Assembly (NCBI GenBank): GCA_032622095.1
Contig: CP136068.1
Location: 9,467,729-9,531,728, forward strand
From: Siphonodentalium dalli
Lineage: Eukaryota > Mollusca > Scaphopoda > Gadilida > Siphonodentaliidae
Length of the DNA: 64,000 nucleotides
Direction: 5' to 3'
Part shown: positions 1 to 10,629 of the stretch, one piece after another
How the letters are laid out: every line of letters begins with the position of its first letter
Position numbering within the stretch: the stretch's first letter is position 1
Notes under the pieces: generated by a model
The model's database searches: none
Told to the model about the DNA's origin: nothing
The model's input: the letters and a program-made list of their open reading frames with translations, nothing else
Translations under genes and position numbers: made by a program

Positions 1-290
1 ATGTCCCGGATTGATTGTTTGTATTGCTGTATTACATAGTTATAAATGTCCCGGATTGATTTTCTGTATTGCTGTATTACATAGTTATAAGCGACAATGT
101 CCCGGATTGATTTTCTGTATTGCTGTATTACATATAGTTATAAATGTCCCGGATTGATTGTTTGTATTGCTGTATTACATAGTTATAAATGTCCCGGATT
201 GATTGTCTGTATTGCTGTATTACATAGTTATAAGCGGATTGATTGTCTGTATTGCTGTATTACATAGTTATAAGCGACAATGAGTATAAT
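1..290. repeat. Tandem array, ~46-bp unit
   Basis: About six copies of a unit beginning TGTCCCGGATTGATT and ending near CATAGTTATAA. Some copies carry an extra GCGACA and one is shortened. The array starts at or before the window edge. Confidence 0.85.
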
Positions 291-350
291 TAACGATTAT
301 TTGTGACAAAATTAGACAATACAATTTCCGGTCTATGTTAACAGTAACCA

Positions 351-848
351 CTATTGGCTGCGGACACACGTACCACAGTATCGATGGCATAGTAGGTGTG
401 ACAATTAATTATGGTAGAGTTTGGTGACAATTGGTCAACTTAATTTATATGCCATAGGGAGTCGTGTCGCGCGCCGCATATTCGCACAGTGACTCGACTG
501 ACCAATTAACCCATTGAGTTTCACCAAGGTTGATCTCTACTCATTACGTTTAGCCACATTGTATTCTCTACGATACATAAAATTGCACGACCGATCGTCC
601 AGAATTGTCTTGTGTGTTAGCATTAAAACGATCAACAGCGACAAGACATTCGGTTTGATAAATCATTGAGATGTCGATCTCGACGCTGATAGAGCTTGGA
701 AAAGACTCATTGTGTGAATGTGCGGCGGGCGACATGTCTCGCTATGGCACAGGAATATGACGACCAATTGTCACCAAAATTGCACCATAATTAATTGTCA
801 CACCTACTATGCCATCGATACTGTAATACGTGTGTCCGCGGCCATTGT
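351..848. mobile_element. Long-TIR foldback element
   Basis: The left arm (351-~500, starting CTATTGGCTGCGGACACACG) returns as a reverse complement at ~700-846. The arms are about 150 bp and modestly diverged, around a ~200-bp centre. There is no coding capacity. MITE-like. Confidence 0.65.
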
Positions 849-1606
849 TCGTTAGCTAAACAACCACAAGTTTTTAGACCAGAAAATATTCAAAATATAA
901 TCCATATTAATCGATAGAAGCATTTCCTGACAGGGGTCTTCGATTCATATCTAATATTTTATACCCCGGTAACAAAATACTTCCACAATATACCCGCACA
1001 TGGAACGATATCTCCAGAGGTAGGCATATCTGTTTGGTTTTACTTATACCTTGTGTGGGGTACGATGAACAAGCGTATATAAGCTATACTCATTTGTTCG
1101 TCGTGTCTTGAATGACTAATCCTGTTTAAACAGTGGAGAACCGAGGAGGTGTATGCTGTGCGTTGGCATCCAATTCATCATTCTGTATTTTGTTTTAGAT
1201 TATTTGACCGCTATCTTGTTTTAATTTCATCAAATTTATACGAGCGCCGAGGCCAAGTTTTTATTTGTTGGTTACGGATAATTATTTTAAATGATATGGC
1301 AGAAGGAGGGAAAATATAAATAATAAAATTGGTTTTGAATTTTTATTTTCTTTATTTGATAAAAAAAAAGTCAGGTAGGAAGAAATCTTAAATATGCATA
1401 ATCCGATTAAGCGCCCCTGAACTCGATTTTGATAACTGATGCGGCATTTCGAAAAAAAAATTGTTGTTGGAATCTGATTATATGGGGACCACCGAGTCGG
1501 ATTGAATACCTTTAAATTGAATGTACATTTAATACAAATCAATTTCAGACGAAATTGTGAAATGAGTCTGTAATAGACGCAAAAGAAGGATTTTCGGGGG
1601 GAGTAT
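849..1606. other. Non-coding stretch with dispersed repeat M
   Basis: No gene is seen. About 1425-1540 (around GGAATCTGATTATATGGGGA) is similar to 45640-45740 on the same strand, so a dispersed repeat fragment is present. Confidence 0.4.
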
Positions 1607-1942
1607 GTTAATACAATACCCAACAGAAGGGCCCTGTGCCAATGCATTCTCTTATATATGCGAGTCGACCATAGGTCGCCTCGCATATATAAGAGAATGC
1701 ATTGGCTTAACACATTTAGGCCAATGCATTCTCTTATATATGCGAGGCGACCTATGGTCGACTCGCATATATAAGAGAATGCATTGGCACAGGGCATAAC
1801 TGTAACTATCACAATGTGGTCAAGGAGCCGGTTCCAATGATATCCATATTTGTATGGTTCTATTGAGACAGACCCAAGATATTTTAGGCTGTTGAAGCTT
1901 TATTTGGCCGGTTTTGGCCGTTTTGTTGGGTAAAGGGTTAAT
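1607..1942. mobile_element. TTAA-ended MITE carrying two hairpin cores
   Basis: It lies between TTAA at both ends, with inner ends ACCCAACAGAA and TTTTGTTGGGTAAAGGG in inverted orientation. Two palindromic cores lie at 1638-1706 and 1720-1794. The remaining ~150 bp is found again, inverted, in 14997-15285. The TTAA ends suggest a piggyBac-type derivative. Confidence 0.6.
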
Positions 1943-2109
1943 ACAATATTAGCAAAGTATGCTACAGTGCTGCATGCGATCGCTCAGAAAGGCTCCTTCT
2001 TATTGGTGTACACGGGCTTATCTGGGAGGTTAATCCAAATTACAGCCAATCAAGAAATTGTTTGATTTTAGTCTGGCTAGATAACTATTATTAACATAAT
2101 TTTCTTTTT

Positions 2110-2172
2110 GCTATGGGCCCCATTTTGCTATGGGTCCCATTTTGCTATGGACCCCATTGCTATGGGCCCCGG
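2110..2172. repeat. Short tandem repeat TTTGCTATGGGNCCCAT
   Basis: Four imperfect copies of about 18 bp. Confidence 0.75.
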
Positions 2173-2844
2173 AGGAATTAAAATGAGTGGTGATTGAACA
2201 TTTTATTTCTGTTCTTTGTGTAGCAGGGTCGGTAAACCAACACAAAACAAATAGCCTAAGTTGTCGGTATGCCATTGACGTCTGCTTGTTGCACCTAACT
2301 ACAGTACACGTGACCCAAAAAGAGTAACATAAAATGTCTAAATCATGAGAGCTGTGCACTTAAAGCATGAAGATAATGTTTGATAATAATTATTGTTTTG
2401 GAATAATTGCCTCGTTAGCATGAATCAAAGTGTTCAGCTCTAACCGTTTGTCTTGTAAGAGGAAGCTTATTAGCGCGCGCACCGCGTGTATACTGTTCGG
2501 CAATTTCTTGATAGCCGTGGTCCCATGGGGATTTTATTTATAGATAATTGGTTTTTCCCTTTTAAAAGTCGAACTGCGCGACCAGGAGGCCGAGTCTGGT
2601 AAAAGGTGTAGATGGGAATTTCAATTTCGTTTATTGTCCTTTATATTATTATGCAAATAATGTTGATTTTTGGTTGTTGACAAGCTATGTCAATTACCAA
2701 TAAAAGAAATTAAAAAGATATTTTGTAAGTCTTATATTTCAACTTTTATAGAAATGTTTCGTTCTTCAGCCCACTGATGGTTGTGGTCGGAGACGGCCGA
2801 GTCGGTCGCCGGTTCGTTAATTAGGTGCTGGTTGTTATTGTTAT

Positions 2845-2960
2845 TTTAACGGAATTCTGAGTTGGTCATTCGCGAAACCAATATATTTGATATTCTATAA
2901 TTACAATCATGGGTATATAATATGTGATCTTGAGCGCGTTACCATTTCTGACTATGGTTT
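2845..2960. repeat. Dispersed repeat L
   Basis: It matches 43530-43655 in the same orientation, beginning TTTTAACGGAATTCTGAG and ending near CTATGGTTTTCTTGTT. The divergence suggests an old family. Confidence 0.6.
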
Positions 2961-2971
2961 TCTTGTTTTAA

Positions 2972-3026
2972 TTGGGCTGCCCGGTGGCTCAGTAGGTAAT
3001 ATGTGATGCTGGTTCGAATCAAAACA
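2972..3026 (+). repeat. tRNA-like SINE fragment
   Basis: GGTGGCTCAGTAGGTA resembles a tRNA A box, and GGTTCGAATC 30 bases later matches a B box. No complete cloverleaf can be drawn, so this is a tRNA-derived SINE relic rather than a tRNA gene. Confidence 0.4.
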
Positions 3027-3419
3027 AGGATTTGTGGAACATAGAATGTAACCAGACTCGGGTATCTTGAAAAATATTCTAGTTTCTTTCCGGAGTAGGT
3101 GGCTTTTACGTGTATATAATTTACCCCCCCCCCCCACCTCGTGGGAGAGTTAGTACTTACTCGTGTTACATTTAAATTTACATATATATAACGAGGTGAG
3201 TAACGAACTATGTCTTATAATTATTTGTTACTGTCTATCATCGAGTAGATGAACAATCAATATGCAAGTATTAGTATATATCTTAGTTGCTGTTTGTGTT
3301 GTTGTTGTTGAGCATTTTTGCACATGTGGCACAAAAACGAACTTGTGTCTATATATTTTAACATTATAAGTTACAAGTGTATGTTCAATCGAGTCGCGAA
3401 GCCCTCAGTATCACACACT

Positions 3420-3637
3420 GGTAGTTCATGGTTTCATGGTAGTTCATGGTTTCATGGTAGTTCATGGTTTCATGGTTTCATGGTAGTTCATGGTTTCATG
3501 GTAGTTCATGGTTTCATGGTAGTTCATGGTTTCATGGTAGTTCATGGTTTCATGGTAGTTCATGGTTTCATGGTAGTTCATGGTTTCATGGTAGTTCATG
3601 GTTTCATGGTAGTTCATGGTTTCATGGTAGTTCATTG
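3420..3637. repeat. 18-bp minisatellite
   Basis: About 12 copies of GGTAGTTCATGGTTTCAT, nearly identical. Both strands stay open in several frames, so the ORFs here are not genes. Confidence 0.95.
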
Positions 3638-3677
3638 AAATTTGAAATTTATTCTGATCAGCAGAAAATGTTAAAAT

Positions 3678-3690
3678 CTCTCTCTCTCTC

Positions 3691-3782
<92 letters not shown>

Positions 3783-3825
3783 CCCTCTCTCTCTCTCCTC
3801 TCCCTCTCTCTCTCTCTCTCTCTCG
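3678..3825. repeat. (CT)n microsatellite
   Basis: About 145 bp of CT dinucleotides with a few CC and CA interruptions near 3693 and 3780-3805. Confidence 0.98.
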
Positions 3826-3911
3826 TGATTGCTAAAGCCACACTTTCCAACCATATATGGGAGTGATGTATTATGGAATTTATTAACAGTTGCATAGTAT
3901 GAGAAGGTACT

Positions 3912-4032
3912 ACTCAGTATAGCGTATATGCCCAGGAACTGTGTTGTGGGAGGAATAATTTTAATGACATTGCACTGTGTTTCTCCTCAGATCTGAGGCA
4001 ATTGTCTGGCAGTGTACGGTAGACTGTACTTG
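3912..4032. repeat. Dispersed repeat K
   Basis: It begins CAGTATAGCGTATATGCCCA and matches 17920-18042 in the same orientation at roughly 90% identity by eye. Confidence 0.75.
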
Positions 4033-5133
4033 TAACATCCTTCTAACGGGGATATGGCGTGCCAATACTGTTACAGCAGTTGAGAATTAGATCTGCTTCA
4101 AGATGATGTAAGTGGAAATTCAAAGTTGGACACCCAATCCCTCACTCACAATGAAAAAAACTTTGGTCACGTGCCTATCCATGTTCCCAATATTTTGAAT
4201 ATGCACGTCAACTTCCAGACACAACCCAACCATCTATAACTTCAATTTGTCTAACTGATGCCATACCATTCCAAAAGAATGATGGAAAGTGCTAAAATAT
4301 TGAACTTGTGATCTAAAAGCAACACATTTCAGACTTCACACACAATAATCGGATCAATTTCGACCGACCTTTGGTCCGAAATGCATCTGAATGGAGGTGT
4401 TAACTTTTCCGAAACCATATAAAACACCACTAATATAATTCTATTGTAATAGTTTCCTAAAATTAATGGTATTGATTGACGATATTTTTCAACTTTATTG
4501 AGGAATTAAAACGTGACTTGCCAAAACTTTTTCCAAAATGAAAATATTGTTTGCCAAATGTGAATTGTTTTTGCCATTGCCAAATTTGGCAAGTGGCAGC
4601 GCGAACCCTGGTCCGAAACATCTAACTAATGTTGTGGGATAAAATGTCCAACTGGTTTTGGACAACGTTGGAGGGGTGTGTGTCTCACCCACGACACCCC
4701 TGTCGCCACGCCATCCCTACATGTCTATCACGCACACACACAGATGATCTCATTTACTCGTGGATCTGAATCTGCCTGAGTGAATCATCTCAAATCTAAT
4801 CAGTTTGATGGACATGCGGTGCTTGAGTTTGTACTAGGAGTATCTAGTTAAATGGCTTATGTTATTAGCATATTGTAGCAAGATAGAGGAAGGTACATCG
4901 CCAGCCTATCGTCTGCGCCGCTGACAGCATACGACTGAGCTGGTTCGCGTGTTCTCTGCCAGCACGTGAATCTCGGGCCGTGTTTAGGATATTATTGTTG
5001 GTACGGACCGGCGGGTATCTCAGCGGTCAGCTCTGACCCAGTTCTAATGAGTGACTTCCTGTGTGTCGAGATTGGATTCCTCTCGTCAGAATTTCCATAA
5101 CTCCAGGTATATTAGCATGAATATTATTTTGTT
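4033..5133. other. Non-coding; possible SINE-like patch
   Basis: No gene is seen. Around 5011-5080 a tRNA-like TATCTCAGCGGTCAG and GAGATTGGATTCC hint at a SINE relic. Otherwise the region is unremarkable. Confidence 0.3.
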
Positions 5134-5932
5134 GATCATGCCATGAATCTCTACTATGGCTAACGCCCGTAGAGATCATATTCCACCAGTATAAAACCTG
5201 GGAACATTTTGAGGTTTTGACAGGGAACCTTATAAAGTCAAAAAAATAACGTGGGGAATATATTTCTTTGTTGTCTGTTCCTTAATAATGTACTTCACTG
5301 TAGGTGAAGGTCCTAACTCGAAATTTCATGATTTAAGTGGGACCTTCACATACAAGTATAGTGAAGTACACTATTAACCCTTTCAGTGACAGGGGCCGAT
5401 CTCATCGGCCCTAATTTACGGTCTGTAAAATCGTCCCTAAATTTTTTTAATTATTTTTGTTGTTATTTTTTTTGGGTTAAATTTTGTTTGGGTATGCTTA
5501 AGCATATGCTATAGCGAATTTAAAAACAAACTGGATAAAACCTTAGGGGCATGTTATAACTCAAAACTATCATCAAGTATTGATAGTAATAATTTTTATG
5601 CCCATGAAAAAAGATTCCCAGGCACTAAACCTACAAAATAAGTCTGTTAAAGAATATAATAAAAAATTATTAAAATTGTAACAAATTGTAAAAAATAATA
5701 ACAAATGATGAAAAATTGTTAGGCCAATGCATTCTCTTATATATGCGAGGCGACCTATTGGTTGATACAAACATCGGACTTGGCACTGAAAGGGTTAAGG
5801 AACAGATAATCATTAAGAAATATTCCCTGTGTCATTTTATCGACTGTCAAAATTTCAAAAAGTTCCCAGGTTTTGTACTGGTGGAATATGATCTCTACGG
5901 GTGTTAGCCATAATAGAGATTCGTGGCATGGC
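5134..5932. mobile_element. Foldback element C, interrupted by nested insertions
   Basis: The left arm 5134-5285, starting GATCATGCCATGAATCTCTA, is repeated inverted at 5795-5932. Between the arms lie a ~90-bp palindrome (5286-5374) and a TTAA-bounded element B (5374-5798). A small hairpin with the same outer sequence occurs at 59678-59739. Confidence 0.7.
5374..5798. mobile_element. piggyBac-like MITE, family B, copy 1
   Basis: The ends are TTAACCCTTTCAGTGACAGG and, inverted, GGCACTGAAAGGGTTAA. It is internally AT-rich and holds half of the hairpin core at 5723-5757. Related copies are at 40133-40596 and 55352-55564. There is no transposase. Confidence 0.7.
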
Positions 5933-6422
5933 TGGTTGGTTGAAGTAGCTTCCTCCGTTGTCTTCGGAGAACCCTGTAGAAACAGGTATGTTGTGATCTT
6001 CTATTGAAGCACCAATCAGTTTCTGGTATATATCAGAAGTGTCTTAACACAGTAGAAGAAGCCCAAGTAGTATGAATATCACATAATTATGTAGTTATTA
6101 GATAGCCTAACCAAATGGTTAGATTAGAAGAAATTTAATTTGACACATACAGTAGTCCATGATTGTAGAGTTAGTTTGTGTAATTACTGAGAATTAAGAA
6201 TTGCTGTTCTGGCTAAATGACGGTTCTGCTTATCTTCTCCCCAGTGTTTGAGATTGTATTAGTCTGACAACAAATCTAGTGATCTAATTATTTTGCTGGT
6301 GTTAACTGTAAAATGTAAGTTAGTATGAAACAGATGGTCTCTCTTCATAAAAGGCTATTCACGCTTTGTCTGATATTTGGTGTTTGCCTATTTTATGGGA
6401 CACGATCTGACGATATTCACGT

Positions 6423-6531
6423 ACAGTAATGCCCTAAGTAATCGACTCTTTAACCACAGCAGAATTATGGGTAATTTTTCAGGATTTAGTCGGAAATATG
6501 GCTTGTTGCTATTCATAGGAAAGCTCTCACT
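6423..6531. mobile_element. Half of mariner-like MITE, family D
   Basis: A single arm beginning TACAGTAATGCCCTAA. The opposite arm is missing. Full palindromic copies are at 8911-9127 and 43709-43897. Confidence 0.6.
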
Positions 6532-7465
6532 GTCCTGTGTTAAATTGAATGCTTGGGTGTGTATAAACAAGACACTACAGTCGGTACCAAACATGGCTGT
6601 TTACTTTCTGTTGAAGTTGAGTCACAACTCGTATACTAGTACATGTACCTCAAAATTGAAATTAAATACGTTTTGGTACTATAAAATGTGGATTTCTCAA
6701 CAAAACATTTCCTATGGTGTTCTCCTGAATCAAGACATACTTTCTTTTATGGAAATTATCAGACTGTTATATCAGACGTGCGCACAAATTCAGATTTCCG
6801 ATGGTAAGTAAGTGCCACATATTTTAAAAATGTGCTACCTATATCATGCTATTTACTACATATGATAAGATTGCAAGTTGTTGTCTGCGAATTTTGTGAC
6901 ATTTTTTATACTTTTCTACCAAACATTTGCTAAACATATCCCTGGAGGCCACATTGGACTGATTCGGTTGAGCCCTAACAGGTGCGTTAGGTATATTACA
7001 AACTTTTTCAATAAATATAGTTTTGAGAATATTTTTCTGGAATTATATCACATGACCTACATTTGAAAAATAAAAAATAAATACACTAATATTATAATGG
7101 AACAAGAAGTATGTGTAACTCTGTAACTTTTGCTCCGCAGATTTGCATGGAAATCCCCATTCAAAATTGTACGCTTGACCTCCTTAAGAGGGAGGTAAAG
7201 TTGTAACATTTGAATGGAGAATTCAGCGTTACTTTTCGGGAAAAATTACTCAATACTTACAAAGCGCATCAGACCTATCCGTTTCTTGTTGGAAAGTGTG
7301 ATCATATGTTGAGTGACAACGCGAAGAGGATTTTTTATTTTAGTTTGTAACATTTGAATTTTGATGGAAATATGTGTAAACAATCATGTATTGTTGACCT
7401 ACTTCATAATATAAATATCCAAACTGGACCGAAAATCAAAATTCTGCTCTGCGCTGTCACTGGAT
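6532..7465. other. Non-coding stretch
   Basis: AT-rich sequence without a convincing exon. The 144-codon ORF that begins at 6377 overlaps the family D arm and has no recognisable features. Confidence 0.4.
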
Positions 7466-7822
7466 AAACATTAAAGTTATGTGAAACACTCCGGTAGGGT
7501 GATGAAATAGAGATGGAGAATAATCCTGCTCAAAGTAGTTATTTTTACGAATATTAATCCAAATTTACAACACACACCATCATTCTTATATATTGATAAA
7601 ATGCAATGACTTTTGCAATCATTTGCGTTGGTTTATCGCCGATAGTTGCGTCCCGAATCGAGATATAAATATTTACAATTGCGCATAGTTCAGACGATGT
7701 TTCCTATGGAGTGATATGGTCGATTTCTTTGAGACTTTCGACGATGTCAGTAGAATGCTGCATCCCTCCAGTTGGCATAGCACATGCATACTAACTTGTC
7801 GGTTTCACACACCCGAACAAGT
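7466..7822 (-). repeat. Dispersed repeat H, copy 1
   Basis: Its reverse complement matches 50712-51030 and 51725-51993 plus 52888-52970. It includes GGGACGCAACTATCGGCGAT. No coding capacity is seen. Confidence 0.65.
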
Positions 7823-7943
7823 CCATAATATGTCTAAACCTTTCCAATAAGATATGATATGTCACCTACGTTTTAGTAAACATTCCCCGAAAATTAACAC
7901 AGAATTCCCATCCAAATGTTACCACGTTACGTCCCTCTCAATT

Positions 7944-8295
7944 TTAAAGGGGCACTGTACAATAAATCTGGCCATTTACGGGACCATCTCCTTTAATATT
8001 CAATAGAATATATGCAGCATATCTATGAATTTGAGCCATATATGGGTGCAAAATACTCATTTACTTTATGAATGATGTAAAACAACATGGTAATTATAAT
8101 GAAAATGAATTTATGGCTGGAGCCATAAATTAATTTTCATTATAATTACCATGTTATTTGCATCGTCCATAAAGTAAATGAGTGCATTTTGCATTAATCC
8201 ATGCTCATATGCATTCGTTTGTTGCATATATTATGTTGAGTATAAAAGAATGTGGTCCCATAAATGGTCGAATTTAGTGTACAGTACCCCTTTAA
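7944..8295. mobile_element. TTAA-ended palindromic MITE, family G2
   Basis: The left end is TTAAAGGGGCACTGTAC and the right end GTACAGTACCCCTTTAA. The centre is a perfect AT-rich palindrome around 8108-8130 (ATGGCTGGAGCCAT). A diverged copy is at 61408-61731. Confidence 0.75.
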
Positions 8296-8454
8296 CCCTC
8301 GAGTTTATGGTCGCCTCTGCATGTATGGACACATCTTCGCTATTGTCAGTAATTATCGCGATATGGCATCAACATATTCACAGTTGATATTTTGTCGCTA
8401 TTCTACCAACTGAACTTCTTACGGTGGCTGGTTTAGGACATGGGGAAATTTGTT

Positions 8455-8672
8455 TTATTTCGTGGCCAAGAAATAATTAATTCGTGGCCACGAAATAGCT
8501 AATTCGTGGCCACGAAATAGCTATTCGTGGCTACGAAATGCTAATTCGTGGTCACGAAATACCCGCCACGAAATACTAATTTGTGGCCACGAAATACTAA
8601 TTCATGCCACGAAATAACTAATTCGTGGCCACGAAATACTAATTCGTGGCCACGAAATAGCTAATTCGTGGC
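8455..8672. repeat. Tandem array of the palindrome TTCGTGGCCACGAA
   Basis: About ten units of roughly 21-22 bp, each built on a 14-bp perfect palindrome with ATAGCTAA or ATACTAA spacers. Some units are truncated. Confidence 0.9.
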
Positions 8673-8910
8673 CATTCAGTCAGATACACTTAATATAACG
8701 TCCTATATTATCTGGTATAGGATATATCGAGTAGACTGAATCATCAGCTTACGTGTCATAAACAAGCACACAGTTCAAGGGAACATTAAATAGGCCTAAA
8801 TATTACCAGATAAGCATGCATAGCCAAAACAAGCAAGGTGCAATCAGTCACCGGTGCATCACTGCACAGCGTGACAAACGCGATTTACCGTACACAGGTA
8901 GCTCTCCATA

Positions 8911-9127
8911 TACAGTAATGCCCTAAATAATCGACTCCTTAACCACAGCAGAAATATGGGTAACTTTTCAGGATTTAGTCGTAAATTTGGTTTGTTGCTA
9001 TTCATCAGAAAGTTCTCAGTGAGAGCTTTCCGATGAATGGCAACAAGCCATATTTCCGACTAAATCCTGAAAAGTTACCCATAAGTCTGCTGTGGTTAAG
9101 GAGTCGATTATTTAGGGCATTACTGTA
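8911..9127. mobile_element. mariner-like palindromic MITE, family D
   Basis: It starts TACAGTAATGCCCTAAATAA and ends with the reverse complement, with arms of about 100 bp. CAGT termini inside TA are typical of Tc1/mariner elements. There is no transposase. Confidence 0.75.
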
Positions 9128-9630
9128 TTGATACGTTCATAAGCTTGCAAATTTACCAAGTATTCCTTTGCAACATTTCGGTATGAAATGTGCCAGAAAC
9201 TGAGTGCACAAATGCTCATAAAATGCGCAGTTCCACTAGATAGCAGCGAGGCTATCGAAATTTGCCTGTAAATAGTATGCAATCTAGGGTCAATACTAAG
9301 ACGATTTTGCTTTGTAAGAATCTACAAGTGTTTGTGATAAATAACAATTTCTCATTCCGCTAATAAACGTATTATTAAAAAATGATTATAAACCTAAATC
9401 ACAAATATTATGTGTTCTTTGCAACTAGTACTTCTTTGTAACATTTTCTAACCACTAAGAATTTTCGAGTATTAAATATGAAAGTTTATTGAATGTTACA
9501 ACGTTAAGGAACGTGCATGACTGTAGAAAAAAAGGTGACTTCCATTCATTATTCCCAAATCGAAAATATTTATATTTAGGCCCAAATAAACCGCTTTGAT
9601 TCGAGCCGATTATAGATTTCGTAAAATGTC

Positions 9631-10101
9631 ATATATGACCCGCCATATCAAATCCAGTCGGAAGTAGGGATTTTTTTTTACCCTGTGCCAATGCATTCTC
9701 TTATATATGCGAGTCGACCATAGGTCGCATCGCATATATAATATAATACATTGGCTTAACAATTTTTTATCATGTTTTTTAAATAAATGTTTCTTACAAT
9801 TTTTAGGACATAAAATAAAAAAACATCCATTACCCTGCAGGGAGCCCTACACATATATAGAAGCACATAGAAGAGTGTCGTCTGCTCATGTTTGTCTGGG
9901 GCTCTGTATGGGTGAAATTATAAAATTGTTAAAGAATACAAGAAAAAATTATTAAAATTGTAAAAAATTGTTAGGCCAATGCATTCTCTTATATATATAT
10001 GCGAGGCGACCTATGGTCGACTCGCATATATAAGAGAATGCATTGGCACAGGGTAAAAAAATCCCGACTTCCGACTGGATTTGATATGGCGGGTCATATA
10101 T
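9631..10101. mobile_element. Family A composite MITE, copy 1
   Basis: The outer ends read ATGACCCGCCATATCAAATC, inverted at the right. Each outer end is followed by a hairpin core (9687-9755, partly decayed, and 9975-10050). The ~220-bp middle is unique to the family (CCCTGCAGGGAGCC). Other copies are at 12188-12650 and 16580-16986. Confidence 0.8.
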
Positions 10102-10124
10102 GTGGAATGCTGGTTGTTAAATGT

Positions 10125-10610
10125 TGATGTCAGTGCGATTGCGCTATGTATGTTGTTCTGCTTGATGCAGTGCGATTGCGCTATGTATGTATGTTGTTTT
10201 ATGGTTTATGTCAGTGAGATTGCGCTATGTATGTTGTTTTATGGTTGATGTCAGTGCGATTGCGCTATGTATGTTGTTCTGCTTGATGTCAGTGCGATTG
10301 CGCTTTGTATGTTGTTTTATGGTTGATGTCAGTGCGATTGCGCTATGTATGTTGTTCTGCTTGATGTCAGTGCTATTGCGCTATGTATGTTGTTCTGCTT
10401 GATGTCGGTGCGATTGCGCTATGTATGTTGTTCAGTGCGATTGCGCTATGTATGTTGTTCAGTGCGATTGCGCTATGTATGTTGTTCAGTGCGATTGCGC
10501 TATGTATGTTGTTCAGTGCGATTGCGCTATGTATGTTGTTCAGTGCGATTGCGCTATGTATGTTGTTCAGTGCGATTGCGCTATGCATGTTGTTCTGCTT
10601 GGCTGCCATC
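10125..10610. repeat. Two-stage minisatellite (about 39-bp then 27-bp units)
   Basis: All units contain CAGTGCGATTGCGCTATGTA. The first part alternates CTTGATGT or TTATGGTTGATGT linkers (period near 39-40). From about 10434 the linker is lost, giving seven 27-bp copies. ORFs here are repeat artefacts. Confidence 0.92.
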
Positions 10611-10629
10611 ATTCTGACTGGTAATTGTT

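Noticed and set aside
1-290. CRISPR-like array
   Set aside because: The units are contiguous tandem repeats without unique spacers, in a eukaryotic genome.
1282-1812. 176-codon ORF on the minus strand
   Set aside because: It runs through the palindromic core and TTAA element, and its first part repeats in other copies of the core. No protein features.
2972-3044. tRNA gene
   Set aside because: A and B boxes are recognisable but no acceptor or anticodon stem pairs, so a SINE relic is more likely.
3318-3895. ORFs of 74-130 codons with SSWFHG, HETMNY or RERERE repeats
   Set aside because: They are translations of the 18-bp minisatellite and the (CT)n run, open in all frames by periodicity.
6377-6811. 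144-codon + strand ORF
   Set aside because: It overlaps a family D MITE arm, has random composition and no acceptor with coding-like sequence.
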